NCBI RefSeq assembly: GCF_000286835.2
Contig: NZ_AJYD02000001.1
Span: 1-64,000, forward strand
From: Enterovibrio norvegicus FF-33
GTDB lineage: Bacteria > Pseudomonadota > Gammaproteobacteria > Enterobacterales > Vibrionaceae
Length of the DNA: 64,000 bases
Direction of reading: 5' to 3'
The notes under the pieces: model-generated
The model's database searches: none
Told to the model about the DNA's origin: nothing
Seen by the model: the letters and a program-made list of their open reading frames with translations, nothing else
Shown here: one piece after another, positions 8,802-18,450 of the stretch
Layout of the letters: the number at the start of each line of letters is the position of its first letter
How positions within the stretch are numbered: the stretch's first letter is position 1
Program-made: the position numbers and the translations under genes

Positions 8802-10217
8802 ATGAGTAAAGCGACCCCTACATCGTCCAATCATTTTGATGTGATCGTGATCGGCAGTGGGCCCGGCGGCGAAGGTGCGGCCATGGGTTTAACCAAAGCA
8901 GGATTACGTGTTGCCGTCGTTGAAAAAGAAAGCACGGTTGGTGGAGGCTGTACTCACTGGGGTACTATTCCATCAAAGGCACTGAGGCATACTGTCAGCC
9001 GTATTATTGAATTCAATCAAAGCCCGATTTATACCGGTGACAACCACCACGTCCACAGTACGTTTTCCGCCATTCTAGGCCATGCACAATCAGTGATTGG
9101 TAAACAAACCCGCATGCGTCAGGGGTTTTACGACCGTAACCTCTGTACCATTTTGCACGGCACTGCGCGCTTTAGCAGCTCTCATGGGCTGGAAGTCACC
9201 ACCGCCGATGGCACTATCGATAAATACACCGCTGACAAGTTTGTGATTGCCACAGGCTCGCGCCCTTATCGCCCTAAAGATGTCGATTTCACACATTCTC
9301 GAGTGTATGACAGCGACTCGATTCTTTCGTTACAACACGACCCACGCCACGTCATCATTTACGGAGCGGGTGTTATCGGTAGTGAGTATGCCTCGATTTT
9401 TCGTGGCCTCGGTATCAAGGTTGATCTCATCAATACCCGCGATCGCCTGCTTTCCTTCCTCGACAATGAAATGTCAGACTCCTTGTCTTACCATTTCTGG
9501 AATAGCGGCGTACTCATTCGCAATGACGAGACGTACGAAAAAATTGAAGGCACCAAAGAAGGTGTGATCCTGCACTTACAGTCCGGCAAAAAGATGAAAG
9601 CCGATTGTTTATTGTTTGCTAACGGCAGAACCGGCAACACCGATTCACTCAACCTCAAAGCCGTCGGGCTAAAAGGCGACTCTCGTGGACAGCTCAGCGT
9701 CAACGATAACTACGGCACTGAGATTGAACACGTTTATGCAGTCGGTGATGTGATTGGCTTCCCTAGCCTTGCCAGTGCTGCCTATGATCAGGGCCGTATT
9801 GTTGCTCAAGCCATTGTTGAAGGTCAGGCGAAAGGTAGACTGATTGACCATATCCCAACTGGCATTTATACCATTCCAGAAATAAGCTCTGTCGGCAAAA
9901 CCGAGCAAGAGCTGACTGCCGCCAAAGTGCCTTATGAGGTGGGCCGCGCCCAGTTCAAGCACCTTGCCCGAGCGCAAATTGCAGGTATGGATGTGGGCAG
10001 TTTAAAGATCTTGTTCCATCGCGAAACCAAAGAGATCTTAGGCATTCACTGTTTTGGTGAACGGGCGGCTGAAATCATCCACATTGGTCAGGCAATTTTT
10101 GAGCAAAAAGGTGAAGGGAATACGCTGGATTACTTTATCAATACCACGTTTAATTACCCTACGATGGCGGAAGCCTATCGCGTTGCGGCACTGAACGGGC
10201 TGAATCGATTGTTTTAA
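8802..10217 (+). CDS. sthA: Soluble pyridine nucleotide transhydrogenase SthA
   Basis: FAD enzyme that reoxidises NADPH with NAD+ in the cytoplasm. 471 residues (E. coli 466). N-terminal FAD dinucleotide fold [14 protein letters not shown] (about 16-29), the [17 protein letters not shown] segment that carries only one cysteine of the disulfide found in lipoamide dehydrogenases, the NAD(P) fold [15 protein letters not shown], and a C-terminal dimerisation domain. ATG 8802 is chosen because the frame upstream (to 8736) has no homologous sequence; ACGGA lies just before it. Confidence 0.96.
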   Translation: MSKATPTSSNHFDVIVIGSGPGGEGAAMGLTKAGLRVAVVEKESTVGGGCTHWGTIPSKALRHTVSRIIEFNQSPIYTGDNHHVHSTFSAILGHAQSVIGKQTRMRQGFYDRNLCTILHGTARFSSSHGLEVTTADGTIDKYTADKFVIATGSRPYRPKDVDFTHSRVYDSDSILSLQHDPRHVIIYGAGVIGSEYASIFRGLGIKVDLINTRDRLLSFLDNEMSDSLSYHFWNSGVLIRNDETYEKIEGTKEGVILHLQSGKKMKADCLLFANGRTGNTDSLNLKAVGLKGDSRGQLSVNDNYGTEIEHVYAVGDVIGFPSLASAAYDQGRIVAQAIVEGQAKGRLIDHIPTGIYTIPEISSVGKTEQELTAAKVPYEVGRAQFKHLARAQIAGMDVGSLKILFHRETKEILGIHCFGERAAEIIHIGQAIFEQKGEGNTLDYFINTTFNYPTMAEAYRVAALNGLNRLF

Positions 10218-10239
10218 CGAATTTCACTGTTCGAAAACT

Positions 10240-10267
10240 AAAAAACGGAGCACTCGCTCCGTTTTTT
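10240..10267. terminator. Bidirectional terminator between sthA and cysQ
   Basis: AAAAAACGGAGC-ACTC-GCTCCGTTTTTT: perfect stem with T-runs on both strands, serving sthA and the end of the gsp-nudE-cysQ transcript. Confidence 0.9.
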
Positions 10268-10290
10268 GCGTTTGACGCTTAACCACTTAG

Positions 10291-11106
10291 CTAGTCTTCG
10301 AGACGAACAATGTCTCTCCATGGTAGCTCGGTATCACCCAGAACAATAAAATTAGGATTTTCCAGCGATTCGCGTTCGTTGTAAGAAAGCGGGGATAACG
10401 TGGTATCCAAAATGCGACCGCCAGATTCCTCAACAATGCACTGGGTTGCGGCAGTGTCCCACTCACCGGTCGGGCCAAGACGCAAATAACAATCCACCGC
10501 ACCTTCTGCCACCAAGCACGACTTCAATGCCGCAGAACCAAGCGGCACCAAGTTGTAGTTCAGGCTCGGCGCCAAACGTTCAGTGATCGCTTTGATATCC
10601 TGACGTCGGCTGATAGCAATGGACAGAGATGTTACACCGCCATCATGTTTCATGATTGATAGGCGAACTTTTTCACCATCAGGCATCACTTTCCAAGCAC
10701 CATGACCTTTCGCTGCGTAATAAGATACGCCGGATACTGGGCCATAAACCACACCCATCACTGGCTGATTATCTTCCACCAGCGCGATGATAGTGGCGAA
10801 ATCCCCGCTACCTGCGATAAATTCTTGCGTGCCATCTAGAGGGTCAACCAGCCAATAGCGCGTCCAGTTTTCACGCTCTTTCAGCGGAACGGCGGTATCT
10901 TCTTCTGACAACACTGGAATGTCTGGTGTCAGCGCTTTCAATCGCTCTGTCACCAGTTTATGCGCAGCAAGATCAGCGCTGGTCACTGGTGTGTCATCAC
11001 TTTTGATGTTCTGTTCAAAATCGCCACGCTGGTAAATATCCAGGATCACTTGTCCTGACTCGCGAGCAATCTCTATCACCGGTTGCAATAGCTGCGACAG
11101 CTCCAT
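10291..11106 (-). CDS. cysQ: 3'(2'),5'-bisphosphate nucleotidase CysQ
   Basis: Hydrolyses PAP, the by-product of sulfate assimilation, to AMP. 271 residues; inositol-monophosphatase fold with the metal-binding signatures LVDPLDGTQEF (about 105-115) and GEWDTAATQCIVEESGG (about 222-238), plus an upstream glutamate pair in VLSEEDT. ATG 11106 is preceded by AGAGGAG at good spacing; the 16 residues upstream in the frame are not part of the family. It is the last gene of the run from gspC through nudE, 80 bp after nudE. Confidence 0.95.
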   Translation of the reverse strand: MELSQLLQPVIEIARESGQVILDIYQRGDFEQNIKSDDTPVTSADLAAHKLVTERLKALTPDIPVLSEEDTAVPLKERENWTRYWLVDPLDGTQEFIAGSGDFATIIALVEDNQPVMGVVYGPVSGVSYYAAKGHGAWKVMPDGEKVRLSIMKHDGGVTSLSIAISRRQDIKAITERLAPSLNYNLVPLGSAALKSCLVAEGAVDCYLRLGPTGEWDTAATQCIVEESGGRILDTTLSPLSYNERESLENPNFIVLGDTELPWRDIVRLED

Positions 11107-11186
11107 GTACCACTCCTCTTGGGCTCTCACATTACGACTTAGTTTCACAGGCAATGGTCACTATCACCTAACTGTCATCACGACAC

Positions 11187-11738
11187 TTAACGACTGTTAA
11201 GCTGTCTTAATGCCAATAACAAGGCAGTAATACTGCGGGCTTCCCCAAAATCAATGTGATCTAATAATTCTTCCGCCTGAGCGACGGGCCAACGAACCAA
11301 TTCCAACGGCTCGGGTTCATCGCCCTCGAGCTTCTCTGGATAAAGGTCCTGTGCCATCAACAGTGTCATTTTGCTGGAAAAATACGACGGTGCGAGCACC
11401 ACTTCTTTCAGCGGAATTAACTGATTAGCACCAAAGCCAATTTCTTCTTTTAACTCTCGGTTTGCAGCTTCTAAGGCCGTTTCACCGGGATCAATCAGTC
11501 CCTTTGGAAAGCCTAGCTCATAACATTCTGTTCCGGCAGCATATTCTCTTACCAACAACAGGTCGCCACTTTCCGTGACAGGCACAATCATCACTGCATT
11601 GCGACCACTTGGTTTCATGCGCTCATAAGTGCGCTCGACACCATTACTAAAGCGCAAATCGAGTGCTTCTATCTGAAACAAGCGTGATTTAGCGACCACT
11701 TTGGCATCGAGTATTTCCGGAGCTTTTGTCTTTTGCAT
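11187..11738 (-). CDS. nudE: ADP compounds hydrolase NudE (Nudix)
   Basis: Nudix hydrolase acting on ADP-ribose, NADH and Ap3A-type dinucleotides. About 183 residues with the complete Nudix box GLIDPGETALEAANRELKEE (Gx5Ex7REUxEE, starting near residue 77). Three in-frame ATGs occur at 11744, 11741 and 11738; AGGAG lies only 2 nt from the first, so the third gives the best spacing. It follows gspN by 16 bp and precedes cysQ, the arrangement seen in vibrios. Confidence 0.93.
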   Translation of the reverse strand: MQKTKAPEILDAKVVAKSRLFQIEALDLRFSNGVERTYERMKPSGRNAVMIVPVTESGDLLLVREYAAGTECYELGFPKGLIDPGETALEAANRELKEEIGFGANQLIPLKEVVLAPSYFSSKMTLLMAQDLYPEKLEGDEPEPLELVRWPVAQAEELLDHIDFGEARSITALLLALRQLNSR

Positions 11739-11760
11739 CATCATTTCTCCTGCAAAAGGC

Positions 11761-12507
11761 CTAGCCGTTGAAACTCAATCGGTAGCGCCCTTCACTGTCT
11801 GGTGCACCTAACCAGCCTAACTGACTTTTCATGCCTGCAGGCAACCCATCGCCTGGAATAAACCAACCGCTAACGCTATATTGCTGATCCGGCGATAACG
11901 ACAAGCTAAACTCTGTCTGGATAGCCTCAGAATCACTGTCTCCATTAACCAGTACACTTCCTGCATCACACGACAGATTCGCCATCACCAGCCCTGGGTC
12001 AACAGCCCCCATCGGAGACATCACATTACCTTGCGACCATGCAAGCGTGCCGTCAAGGACATCGCAAAAAGGTTGCTGCAATTGATAATCGCGTAAGGTG
12101 AGATCAAACTGACCCGTGAGACTAACGGGCAATGGGTAAGGAATAAACGATTGGACAAAATGGGCAGGCATAGAAAACAGCAAGTCACTCGCGTAAGCAC
12201 CACCCAGACCATAACCCACATTACCGCGAGCCGAAAAGCCAGGCACACCGGAAAGGCGAACCGCAAGATCAGCATTACCCATCAATAATTTTAGTGCGTT
12301 GAACTGCCAGTTAATGGCGCCGAGAGGCTGCCCTTGCCAACGAAAGTTGGCGGCTTTTCCATTCCAAACCGTCCCTGTCACACCATCAATGTCTAAGCCA
12401 TCAACGGGTGGCACATAACGAAAAACGAGGCTTGCTGGAACGTGCACTACAACACTGGTCAACAACACCAACAAAAACAAAACACTCATTAATATCGTGC
12501 GTTTCAT
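11761..12507 (-). CDS. gspN: Type II secretion system protein GspN
   Basis: Last gene of the secretion operon. 248 residues: one N-terminal transmembrane helix (about 5-22) and a periplasmic domain. The role of GspN is poorly defined, and it is dispensable in several species. It starts one base after the gspM stop and reads into nudE. Identification is by position and by family features such as the VWNGKAANFRWQGQPLGAINWQ segment near residue 47. Confidence 0.9.
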   Translation of the reverse strand: MKRTILMSVLFLLVLLTSVVVHVPASLVFRYVPPVDGLDIDGVTGTVWNGKAANFRWQGQPLGAINWQFNALKLLMGNADLAVRLSGVPGFSARGNVGYGLGGAYASDLLFSMPAHFVQSFIPYPLPVSLTGQFDLTLRDYQLQQPFCDVLDGTLAWSQGNVMSPMGAVDPGLVMANLSCDAGSVLVNGDSDSEAIQTEFSLSLSPDQQYSVSGWFIPGDGLPAGMKSQLGWLGAPDSEGRYRLSFNG

Positions 12508-12508
12508 C

Positions 12509-12994
12509 TTACCCCCGTCCTAATTGCAGACGTTTTACTTCAACGAGACCCTGCGTATCAGTTTTACCGACATCGATGAACTTCACTTGTACACCATGAC
12601 TCACCGACAGAAAGTCGAGCCAGCTTAACAAGGTGTTAAATGGCATAGGCTTCAACCAAACTTGAATTTCTTCTTGTTGCGGCTGAATACGCACAATTTC
12701 AAGACTGTAACGTTTAACGCTGCTGGTGACCGACTGATTCAGCGGTAACGCACTCACTTGTCCACGGTTGCCAGTAGCCGCACGTAAAGATTCGATTTCA
12801 GCGGCTTTACTGTTGACCCAAGTAAGTAGATTTTTTTCACTATTCAGACGCTGCTGTGCTTGTACTGCCCGCTCTTGCAGAGGACTCACAAAACCCCAAT
12901 ACAAGCCACCAATGAGCAAAACCGCAATAGCAAAACCGAGCAGGCGTTGTTCACGCTTAGACAGTCCTTGCCAATAAGCCAATATCGCTTTCAT
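12509..12994 (-). CDS. gspM: Type II secretion system protein GspM
   Basis: Bitopic inner-membrane protein that partners GspL in the assembly platform. 161 residues: short cytoplasmic N terminus with WQGLSKREQRLLG, one transmembrane helix (about 18-36), and a periplasmic ferredoxin-like domain. Its start directly abuts the gspL stop. Confidence 0.93.
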   Translation of the reverse strand: MKAILAYWQGLSKREQRLLGFAIAVLLIGGLYWGFVSPLQERAVQAQQRLNSEKNLLTWVNSKAAEIESLRAATGNRGQVSALPLNQSVTSSVKRYSLEIVRIQPQQEEIQVWLKPMPFNTLLSWLDFLSVSHGVQVKFIDVGKTDTQGLVEVKRLQLGRG

Positions 12995-14200
12995 TTATGG
13001 CTCCTTTCGCAAAACAAATGCGCCAGTAACACTTTGCTGATCACGACTCAATTGCCCCAATTCAGTGCTGTATTTGGTCGACAACGTTTCACGTAATTTT
13101 TCAAAATCACCGAAATCTTTGCCTCTCGCATTCAGGCGTAATTCGCCTCGATCAAAATCAAACCGAACCGCGTCAAGTTGAATATCTTTCGCTCCATCGA
13201 GTAATGGCCCTAAGTCAGCCAGCCAAATCATCACGCCGCTCCCCGCACCGGCACCCGATAAGCGTCCGACCTCGCTTTCCAGCAATCTACGCATATAACT
13301 GGTGGTTGGAATACGTTGGTTTTGCGGTAATAACGCACGCACTTTGGCTTCACTTTGAGCGCGATATTGCTCGGCTTGTGCTTCCATTTGATAGATAGCG
13401 GCCACTTTTTCTGCCCCTAGCACTGATAACAACAATCCCGCGGCTATCGCCACGCTGCGCCAAGGTTTGAGGTGTTTATAAAGTTGGTTATGAGGTTTGT
13501 AACGACCCAGCAGTAAGTTGTAACGGCTTTGCATTGCTCCTTGAGCAAGCAACAGCATCACCAGCTCGGTGGGTTCGCTATGCCAGTTGTCTGCTGCATC
13601 TTCTGGTAAATCAGAGTAGCTCACCACGGACTTCATCGGTTCATCAGCGTCGCTTTGATCATGCAGGCTGCGTAACCACACTGGCAGCCATAAAGTTTCA
13701 GCGGCACCACCATTGGTTTCATCAACACGCACAAGCCAACGGTCGTTAAGCGTAGCGGCGCTGTAGGCATCGTCGTTAAGCGGCAAGCATAAGCAATCAG
13801 GGATCAAGCGACGAATCACAAGCCCTGCTTCTGCCAACTCATCAAGCCATCTCTGCATAATGACCTTTTCAACCACGGCGACCTGCGCCTGCTCTACGGT
13901 TTTACTCAGCAAAGTGACATGTACCTGGTCTACATCTTGAGCCACATCGTCTTCAAGCAGGAACGGCAATACGTTTTCAAGCTGGCGCGCACTCCCTGAT
14001 GGGATTGTCACTGTGGTTAGCAAGACAGCCGCACTGTCTGCCAATGCCACAACATCGCGATCGACGGCATAGTCTGTCAGTTGTGACAAACTGTCTGCTT
14101 CGCCCGACGCAATCACTTCCTGTTGGCTCGTTGACCATACCAACCAAGGTATGGGTTCCTGCGGTTCGCAGTTAAGCCGGATTGTCAGGATCTCGCTCAC
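12995..14200 (-). CDS. gspL: Type II secretion system protein GspL
   Basis: Recruits the GspE ATPase to the inner membrane. 401 residues: cytoplasmic actin-like region (about 1-240), a single membrane helix (about 246-266), and a periplasmic ferredoxin-like domain. The coding region overlaps gspK by 29 bp, so the two are translationally linked. Confidence 0.93.
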   Translation of the reverse strand: MSEILTIRLNCEPQEPIPWLVWSTSQQEVIASGEADSLSQLTDYAVDRDVVALADSAAVLLTTVTIPSGSARQLENVLPFLLEDDVAQDVDQVHVTLLSKTVEQAQVAVVEKVIMQRWLDELAEAGLVIRRLIPDCLCLPLNDDAYSAATLNDRWLVRVDETNGGAAETLWLPVWLRSLHDQSDADEPMKSVVSYSDLPEDAADNWHSEPTELVMLLLAQGAMQSRYNLLLGRYKPHNQLYKHLKPWRSVAIAAGLLLSVLGAEKVAAIYQMEAQAEQYRAQSEAKVRALLPQNQRIPTTSYMRRLLESEVGRLSGAGAGSGVMIWLADLGPLLDGAKDIQLDAVRFDFDRGELRLNARGKDFGDFEKLRETLSTKYSTELGQLSRDQQSVTGAFVLRKEP

Positions 14201-15197
14201 TCATTCCTCCAAAGCGGCGACGAACAACTGTCACCGTGCCATTATCATCCCTTTGTAACAGCGCACGTAATCTCAGTGATGTGCTGTCGAGGGTAATTTC
14301 TGTGTCTAACTCAAAAAAGCGGCTGCGCACATCGAAATACTTCTGTCGTTCTTCTCTGTCTTCTTCGCCGATCCCCGATAAAACAGGCTCTGCAATGAAA
14401 CTGGCGACGTCTTTCCAGCCATCAACGGCGTTTCGCTCGTTGATCAATTGTTTTGCTTGCTCATCCGTTAAATTAGGATGGAACAATGCGGTGAGAATAG
14501 GTGCATCCTCTTCCGTTAATGTGTTGACGTTAATCACCAACTTACTGTTCGGTAACGCACACAAAAGCGGGCTCACTTTTTCATATATCTCTCGACTGAC
14601 GCCGTTGACGGCTCGCCATTCCGAAATATCAGCCATGAAGCCATTAGGGGCTACATGCGCTATCGAACGTGCTTCATATTCACTGTCTTCAACCCCCAAC
14701 GGTGACTGCACATTGGTGTTGGTATCAATATATTCCCACGTGGCAGCAGCAGCAGTTTCTGCTTCAAAGCTATCAACCTCTTGTGATTCGATCAGCTGTT
14801 GAAGCGCTATCACCATCTCAGGGTTGGTGCCATTTTCTGTCGGTTTAATATCACGCAAGCCATTAACGTTAAAGCATGCTTGGCGGTCATATACGTTGCC
14901 CGTTGCTTGCCCGCCATCAAGGGGATACACCTGATCGCGTACCGCCCAAGGCTGACTTAAGGTGACGGTATCATCGTCACCAAAACTTTCTTCAAGCCCA
15001 TATCGAGCTAACGATTCGACAGACTGTGCATACCAATATGCTTGCTGGTAACGAATCTGGCTTTCTGCACGATCAAAATTCACAAACATGCGATTCGCCA
15101 TATTTGCAGCAACCGTAGTCATCAAGGCCATGATCAATAGCACCACCAGCAATGCCACTCCACGCTGTGATCTGCGCCCTGCGCTTTTCATCATCAT
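14172..15197 (-). CDS. gspK: Type II secretion minor pseudopilin GspK
   Basis: Tip subunit of the pseudopilus. 341 residues, large for a pseudopilin as is usual for GspK. The leader ends RSQRG, followed by the hydrophobic VALLVVLLIMAL; the +5 glutamate of other pseudopilins is absent, as in known GspK. Three consecutive ATGs open the gene; the first overlaps the gspJ stop in ATGA. Confidence 0.94.
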   Translation of the reverse strand: MMMKSAGRRSQRGVALLVVLLIMALMTTVAANMANRMFVNFDRAESQIRYQQAYWYAQSVESLARYGLEESFGDDDTVTLSQPWAVRDQVYPLDGGQATGNVYDRQACFNVNGLRDIKPTENGTNPEMVIALQQLIESQEVDSFEAETAAAATWEYIDTNTNVQSPLGVEDSEYEARSIAHVAPNGFMADISEWRAVNGVSREIYEKVSPLLCALPNSKLVINVNTLTEEDAPILTALFHPNLTDEQAKQLINERNAVDGWKDVASFIAEPVLSGIGEEDREERQKYFDVRSRFFELDTEITLDSTSLRLRALLQRDDNGTVTVVRRRFGGMSERDPDNPA

Positions 15198-15841
15198 GGC
15201 GTTCCACCTGCGACAGGTGCTGGTAACGTTTGCCCTGACAACACATAAATTCGCACCAGCTCACCATAGCGATCGGTATCGAGTGTCACGCGAATGGCTT
15301 TAGGCATCTCAAGTGGGCTATCCCAACTTTCTTGCCAACTCTCGCTACCAAGCACGGCAAAGCTGATGTCTTTCACACCTTCCATGACGGGCATGATTGC
15401 GGGCTCTACCGACGAACTGTCATCGGGATACATCCAGCGAATACGCTCCAAAGTATTATCCTGAATGCGATAACCCACCTTCACTACCTCACCACGAGGA
15501 AACAGGGCTTGTGGGTTTATCCAGCCACCTCGAACAAATCGAATACCCTGTGATTCAGAATCGAGCAGGTCATCACTAAATTCGAGCAAGGCCTCTTGCG
15601 CTTCATCACCGCCGTTTCGATACTGCCTCGCCATCATCTGACGAAAGTCGCTGTCCATGATAAGCAGTGTGCGTTGCAATGTTTTTAGCGCGTTACCCAC
15701 TTCTTCCGTCTGCTTATCACTGGTAATGACATTACTGAAAATCTGGTTTGCAGACATGCTCAAGGTCGCGAATATCATTAGCGCCAACAAGACTTCAATC
15801 AGCGTAAAGCCGCGCGCGTGACGTTTAATTGGCGGGCACAT
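15194..15841 (-). CDS. gspJ: Type II secretion minor pseudopilin GspJ
   Basis: 215 residues with a prepilin-peptidase leader (cleavage G/FTLIE near residue 11) and hydrophobic helix (about 12-33). Forms the tip complex with GspI and GspK. It overlaps gspI by 17 bp and gspK by 4 bp. Confidence 0.94.
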   Translation of the reverse strand: MCPPIKRHARGFTLIEVLLALMIFATLSMSANQIFSNVITSDKQTEEVGNALKTLQRTLLIMDSDFRQMMARQYRNGGDEAQEALLEFSDDLLDSESQGIRFVRGGWINPQALFPRGEVVKVGYRIQDNTLERIRWMYPDDSSSVEPAIMPVMEGVKDISFAVLGSESWQESWDSPLEMPKAIRVTLDTDRYGELVRIYVLSGQTLPAPVAGGTP

Positions 15842-16187
15842 AGGTTCTCACCGAGACAAGCGAGCCGCGCTTACTTTCGTCTTGCCATACAATTACGTCG
15901 ACGGCTCGCAGCGTGTTGCCTGCGGTCGTGGTCGGCTTGATGGTCCAATGCCAAGTGCGTCCTGCCATCTCTGAGCTGCCATTTTTTTCTGACGACGGTA
16001 CTTTGCCTTCCAACACAAACAAGGCTAATTGGTTGTCAGCCACCATGGACGCGAAAGTTTTCTCTTCCAACACACCCAATGTATTCACATGCTGTCCAGT
16101 CGCGTTAAGTACCGCCAACGCAGCAACGGCAAAAACTGCCATGGCTACCATCACTTCAATCAGGGTAAAGCCGCGATGCGTTCTCAC
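15825..16187 (-). CDS. gspI: Type II secretion minor pseudopilin GspI
   Basis: 120 residues; short basic leader MRTHRG then FTLIEVMVAMAVFAV, the canonical prepilin-peptidase site and helix. The small C-terminal domain fits GspI. The start overlaps the gspH stop by 4 bp. Confidence 0.94.
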   Translation of the reverse strand: MRTHRGFTLIEVMVAMAVFAVAALAVLNATGQHVNTLGVLEEKTFASMVADNQLALFVLEGKVPSSEKNGSSEMAGRTWHWTIKPTTTAGNTLRAVDVIVWQDESKRGSLVSVRTYVPAN

Positions 16188-16741
16188 TCTTTACCCTCAT
16201 TCAGCGCTTTGATCTCAAATGTTGCCACATCGTTGCCTGTCACTTGCCAAAGGCGCTTTTTGTTAGCCAAAAAAGTCAGCGTGAAGGGAATGATTTCTCC
16301 GTTACCCATCAGCACCACTTGCGGGGGTTTAGGTTTATCTTCTTCTTCAGCAAACATCTCTTCATCAAAGAGCTTTGTTCGATCGAACAGTCGATCTTCT
16401 TCGGCAACAAAACCGGTCACTTGCAAATCAAGCTCAATGCCCTCTGGCATGGTCACTTCTGTTGCTGTGCGTCCTTCTTCAGCTGCGACCCAATCTTGAC
16501 GCGTTAAGCGAAGCAATTCATATCGATCGTCATTGACACGAAGACCAAAGGTTTGCCCTGTAAGCAACGTCTGCTCAGACCACAATTGCACCAATTGATA
16601 GAACCGCTGAGCTTCATCTTTGGCTTCATCACTTTGGTTCTGGGGCAGATTGGGCACCACTATCACTGCGCTAATGGCCAACAGCACCACCACAAGCAGC
16701 ACTTCCAGCAATGTAAACCCGGATGGGCGCCCTCTCTTCAT
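16184..16741 (-). CDS. gspH: Type II secretion minor pseudopilin GspH
   Basis: 185 residues; leader MKRGRPSG then FTLLEVLLVVVLLAIS. The C-terminal domain contains an acidic stretch (FDEEMFAEEEDKP, about 124-136). Located 3 bp after gspG. Confidence 0.93.
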   Translation of the reverse strand: MKRGRPSGFTLLEVLLVVVLLAISAVIVVPNLPQNQSDEAKDEAQRFYQLVQLWSEQTLLTGQTFGLRVNDDRYELLRLTRQDWVAAEEGRTATEVTMPEGIELDLQVTGFVAEEDRLFDRTKLFDEEMFAEEEDKPKPPQVVLMGNGEIIPFTLTFLANKKRLWQVTGNDVATFEIKALNEGKE

Positions 16742-16744
16742 CGC

Positions 16745-17182
16745 TTAATTAATCTCAAGCATATTCCAGTTACCAATATCCTGATTCACACCTTCGCCGC
16801 CTTCTTGGTTATCAGCACCTAAGGTGAAGATATCAGTGGTACCGTGCTCACCTGGATTCAGGTATTGGTAATCGTTGCCCCAAGGGTCTTGCGGCAAACG
16901 TTTGATGTAACCATCTTGACGGTAGTTACGTGGCTCTGGTGATGAGCTAGGCTTACTCACCAATGCATCTAAACCTTGGTCTGTGGTTGGGTAAACACTG
17001 TTATCCAATCGGTACATATCCAACGCGCCTTCTAGCGAGCTGATATCTGTGACAGCTTTTTGCTGATCCGCTTTGTCTTTGTTACCCAACAGGTTTGGGA
17101 CAACCAAACTTGCCAACACACCCAAAATAACGATGACGACCATGATTTCCAGCAGGGTGAAGCCCTGTTGACGTCGTTGCAT
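16745..17182 (-). CDS. gspG: Type II secretion major pseudopilin GspG
   Basis: Main subunit of the pseudopilus. 145 residues from ATG 17182 with a strong AGGAGAG ribosome binding site; the 16 extra residues of the longer frame do not belong to a prepilin leader. MQRRQQG/FTLLEIMVVIVILG is the processing site and helix; the C-terminal DPWGNDYQYLNPG motif is the conserved calcium-binding loop region of GspG. Confidence 0.96.
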   Translation of the reverse strand: MQRRQQGFTLLEIMVVIVILGVLASLVVPNLLGNKDKADQQKAVTDISSLEGALDMYRLDNSVYPTTDQGLDALVSKPSSSPEPRNYRQDGYIKRLPQDPWGNDYQYLNPGEHGTTDIFTLGADNQEGGEGVNQDIGNWNMLEIN

Positions 17183-17195
17183 GTTCTCTCTCCTG

Positions 17196-17216
17196 AAAAA
17201 TTGCTGCTTGGCAGCA
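17196..17216 (-). other. Intercistronic hairpin upstream of gspG
   Basis: On the minus strand TGCTGC-CAA-GCAGCA is followed by ATTTTT, within the 44-bp gap between gspF and gspG and immediately upstream of the gspG ribosome binding site. It resembles a weak terminator or an mRNA processing/stability element that could set the gspG level apart from gspF. Confidence 0.45.
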
Positions 17217-17226
17217 TACGTTGAAA

Positions 17227-18450
17227 TCAAACGCCCACAATATTGTTGAGCTGAATAATAGGCATTAATGTTGCCACGACAATGAAAAGTACGATGCCTG
17301 CCATGGCTATAATCAACATCGGACCAAAGATACCCAGCGCAATGTTCACTTGGGACTCAAAGTCCCTGTCCTGATTGTCTGCTGCTCGCGTCAGCATTTG
17401 TTCGAGTTCACCGCTTCGTTCACCACTGGCAATCATGTGCAGCATCATGGGTGGAAACAGCTTAGCTTTCTCCAGCGACACTCGAAGACTTGAACCCTCA
17501 CGAACGCGATCAGACGCTTCCAACACTTTGGCTTTCACCCAAGTATTGGTCATGACATCCGCAGCCACTTTCATGCCGTCAAGGAGCGGGATAGCACTGG
17601 AAGTACAAATCGATAATGTGCGAGCAAAGCGCGATGTATTCAGCCCTCGAGCAACACGCCCAATCACGGGCATGCTCAGGATATTCCTATCCCAGGCTAA
17701 CTTGCGGTTTTTATTGCGTAATAAGGTTTTAGTTAGCGTAACGGCAGCCACAAACAACACCAGTACCAACCAACCCCATTGCGTGACAAAATCACTGGCG
17801 GCGAGCAAAACTTGAGTGATCCCCGGTAATTCCGAACCGGTTCTCAAAAATTGTCCCACGATGTCTGGTACCACGGTCGCCAGCAAAAACGCCACGATCG
17901 CGATTGCTGCAACGGTCAGTACAATGGGATAAACCATGGCTTGAATAAGCTTGTTTTTAACCTGCTGTCGGTTCTCGACATAATCCGCCAATCGCTCTAA
18001 CACTGGCCCCAGATGTCCCGATTTTTCTCCCGCCGCCACCATGGCGCGAAAGAGTTGGTCAAACACATGCGGATAGTCACCAAGGCTATCCGACAAGGTA
18101 TAGCCCTCAACCACTCGCGCACGAACGCCCGTGAGCATGTTTTTAAGGCGCTGCTTTTCGGTTTGTTCAGCAACGGCCTTAATACACTCTTCTAACGGCA
18201 TTGATGCCTGTACCAAGGTCGCAAGTTGACGGGTGATCAGCGCCAGTTCATTGGTGCTGATCCCACGTTGAAATCCACTCGAGGATTTGGTTTGATTTTG
18301 CTGCTCTTTTTCATGAGTTTGCGCCACTTCCATTGGCACTAAGGATTTTTCACGAAGCAATTGGCGAGCTAACCTCGCCGTGTCGGCTTCAATGACGCCT
18401 TTTACTGTTCGACCTTTGGCGTTTAACGCTTTGTATTCAAACGCTGCCAT
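17227..18450 (-). CDS. gspF: Type II secretion inner-membrane platform protein GspF
   Basis: Polytopic core of the assembly platform. 407 residues: N-terminal [23 protein letters not shown]-type start, then two repeated GspF domains (about 72-195 and 275-397) each ending in membrane helices, with conserved GEKSGHL and GERSGELE motifs. The start overlaps the last base of gspE. Confidence 0.96.
   Translation of the reverse strand: MAAFEYKALNAKGRTVKGVIEADTARLARQLLREKSLVPMEVAQTHEKEQQNQTKSSSGFQRGISTNELALITRQLATLVQASMPLEECIKAVAEQTEKQRLKNMLTGVRARVVEGYTLSDSLGDYPHVFDQLFRAMVAAGEKSGHLGPVLERLADYVENRQQVKNKLIQAMVYPIVLTVAAIAIVAFLLATVVPDIVGQFLRTGSELPGITQVLLAASDFVTQWGWLVLVLFVAAVTLTKTLLRNKNRKLAWDRNILSMPVIGRVARGLNTSRFARTLSICTSSAIPLLDGMKVAADVMTNTWVKAKVLEASDRVREGSSLRVSLEKAKLFPPMMLHMIASGERSGELEQMLTRAADNQDRDFESQVNIALGIFGPMLIIAMAGIVLFIVVATLMPIIQLNNIVGV

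Noticed and set aside
14172-14200. Frameshift between gspK and gspL
   Set aside because: The overlap is a normal translational coupling: both proteins have complete family-like ends.
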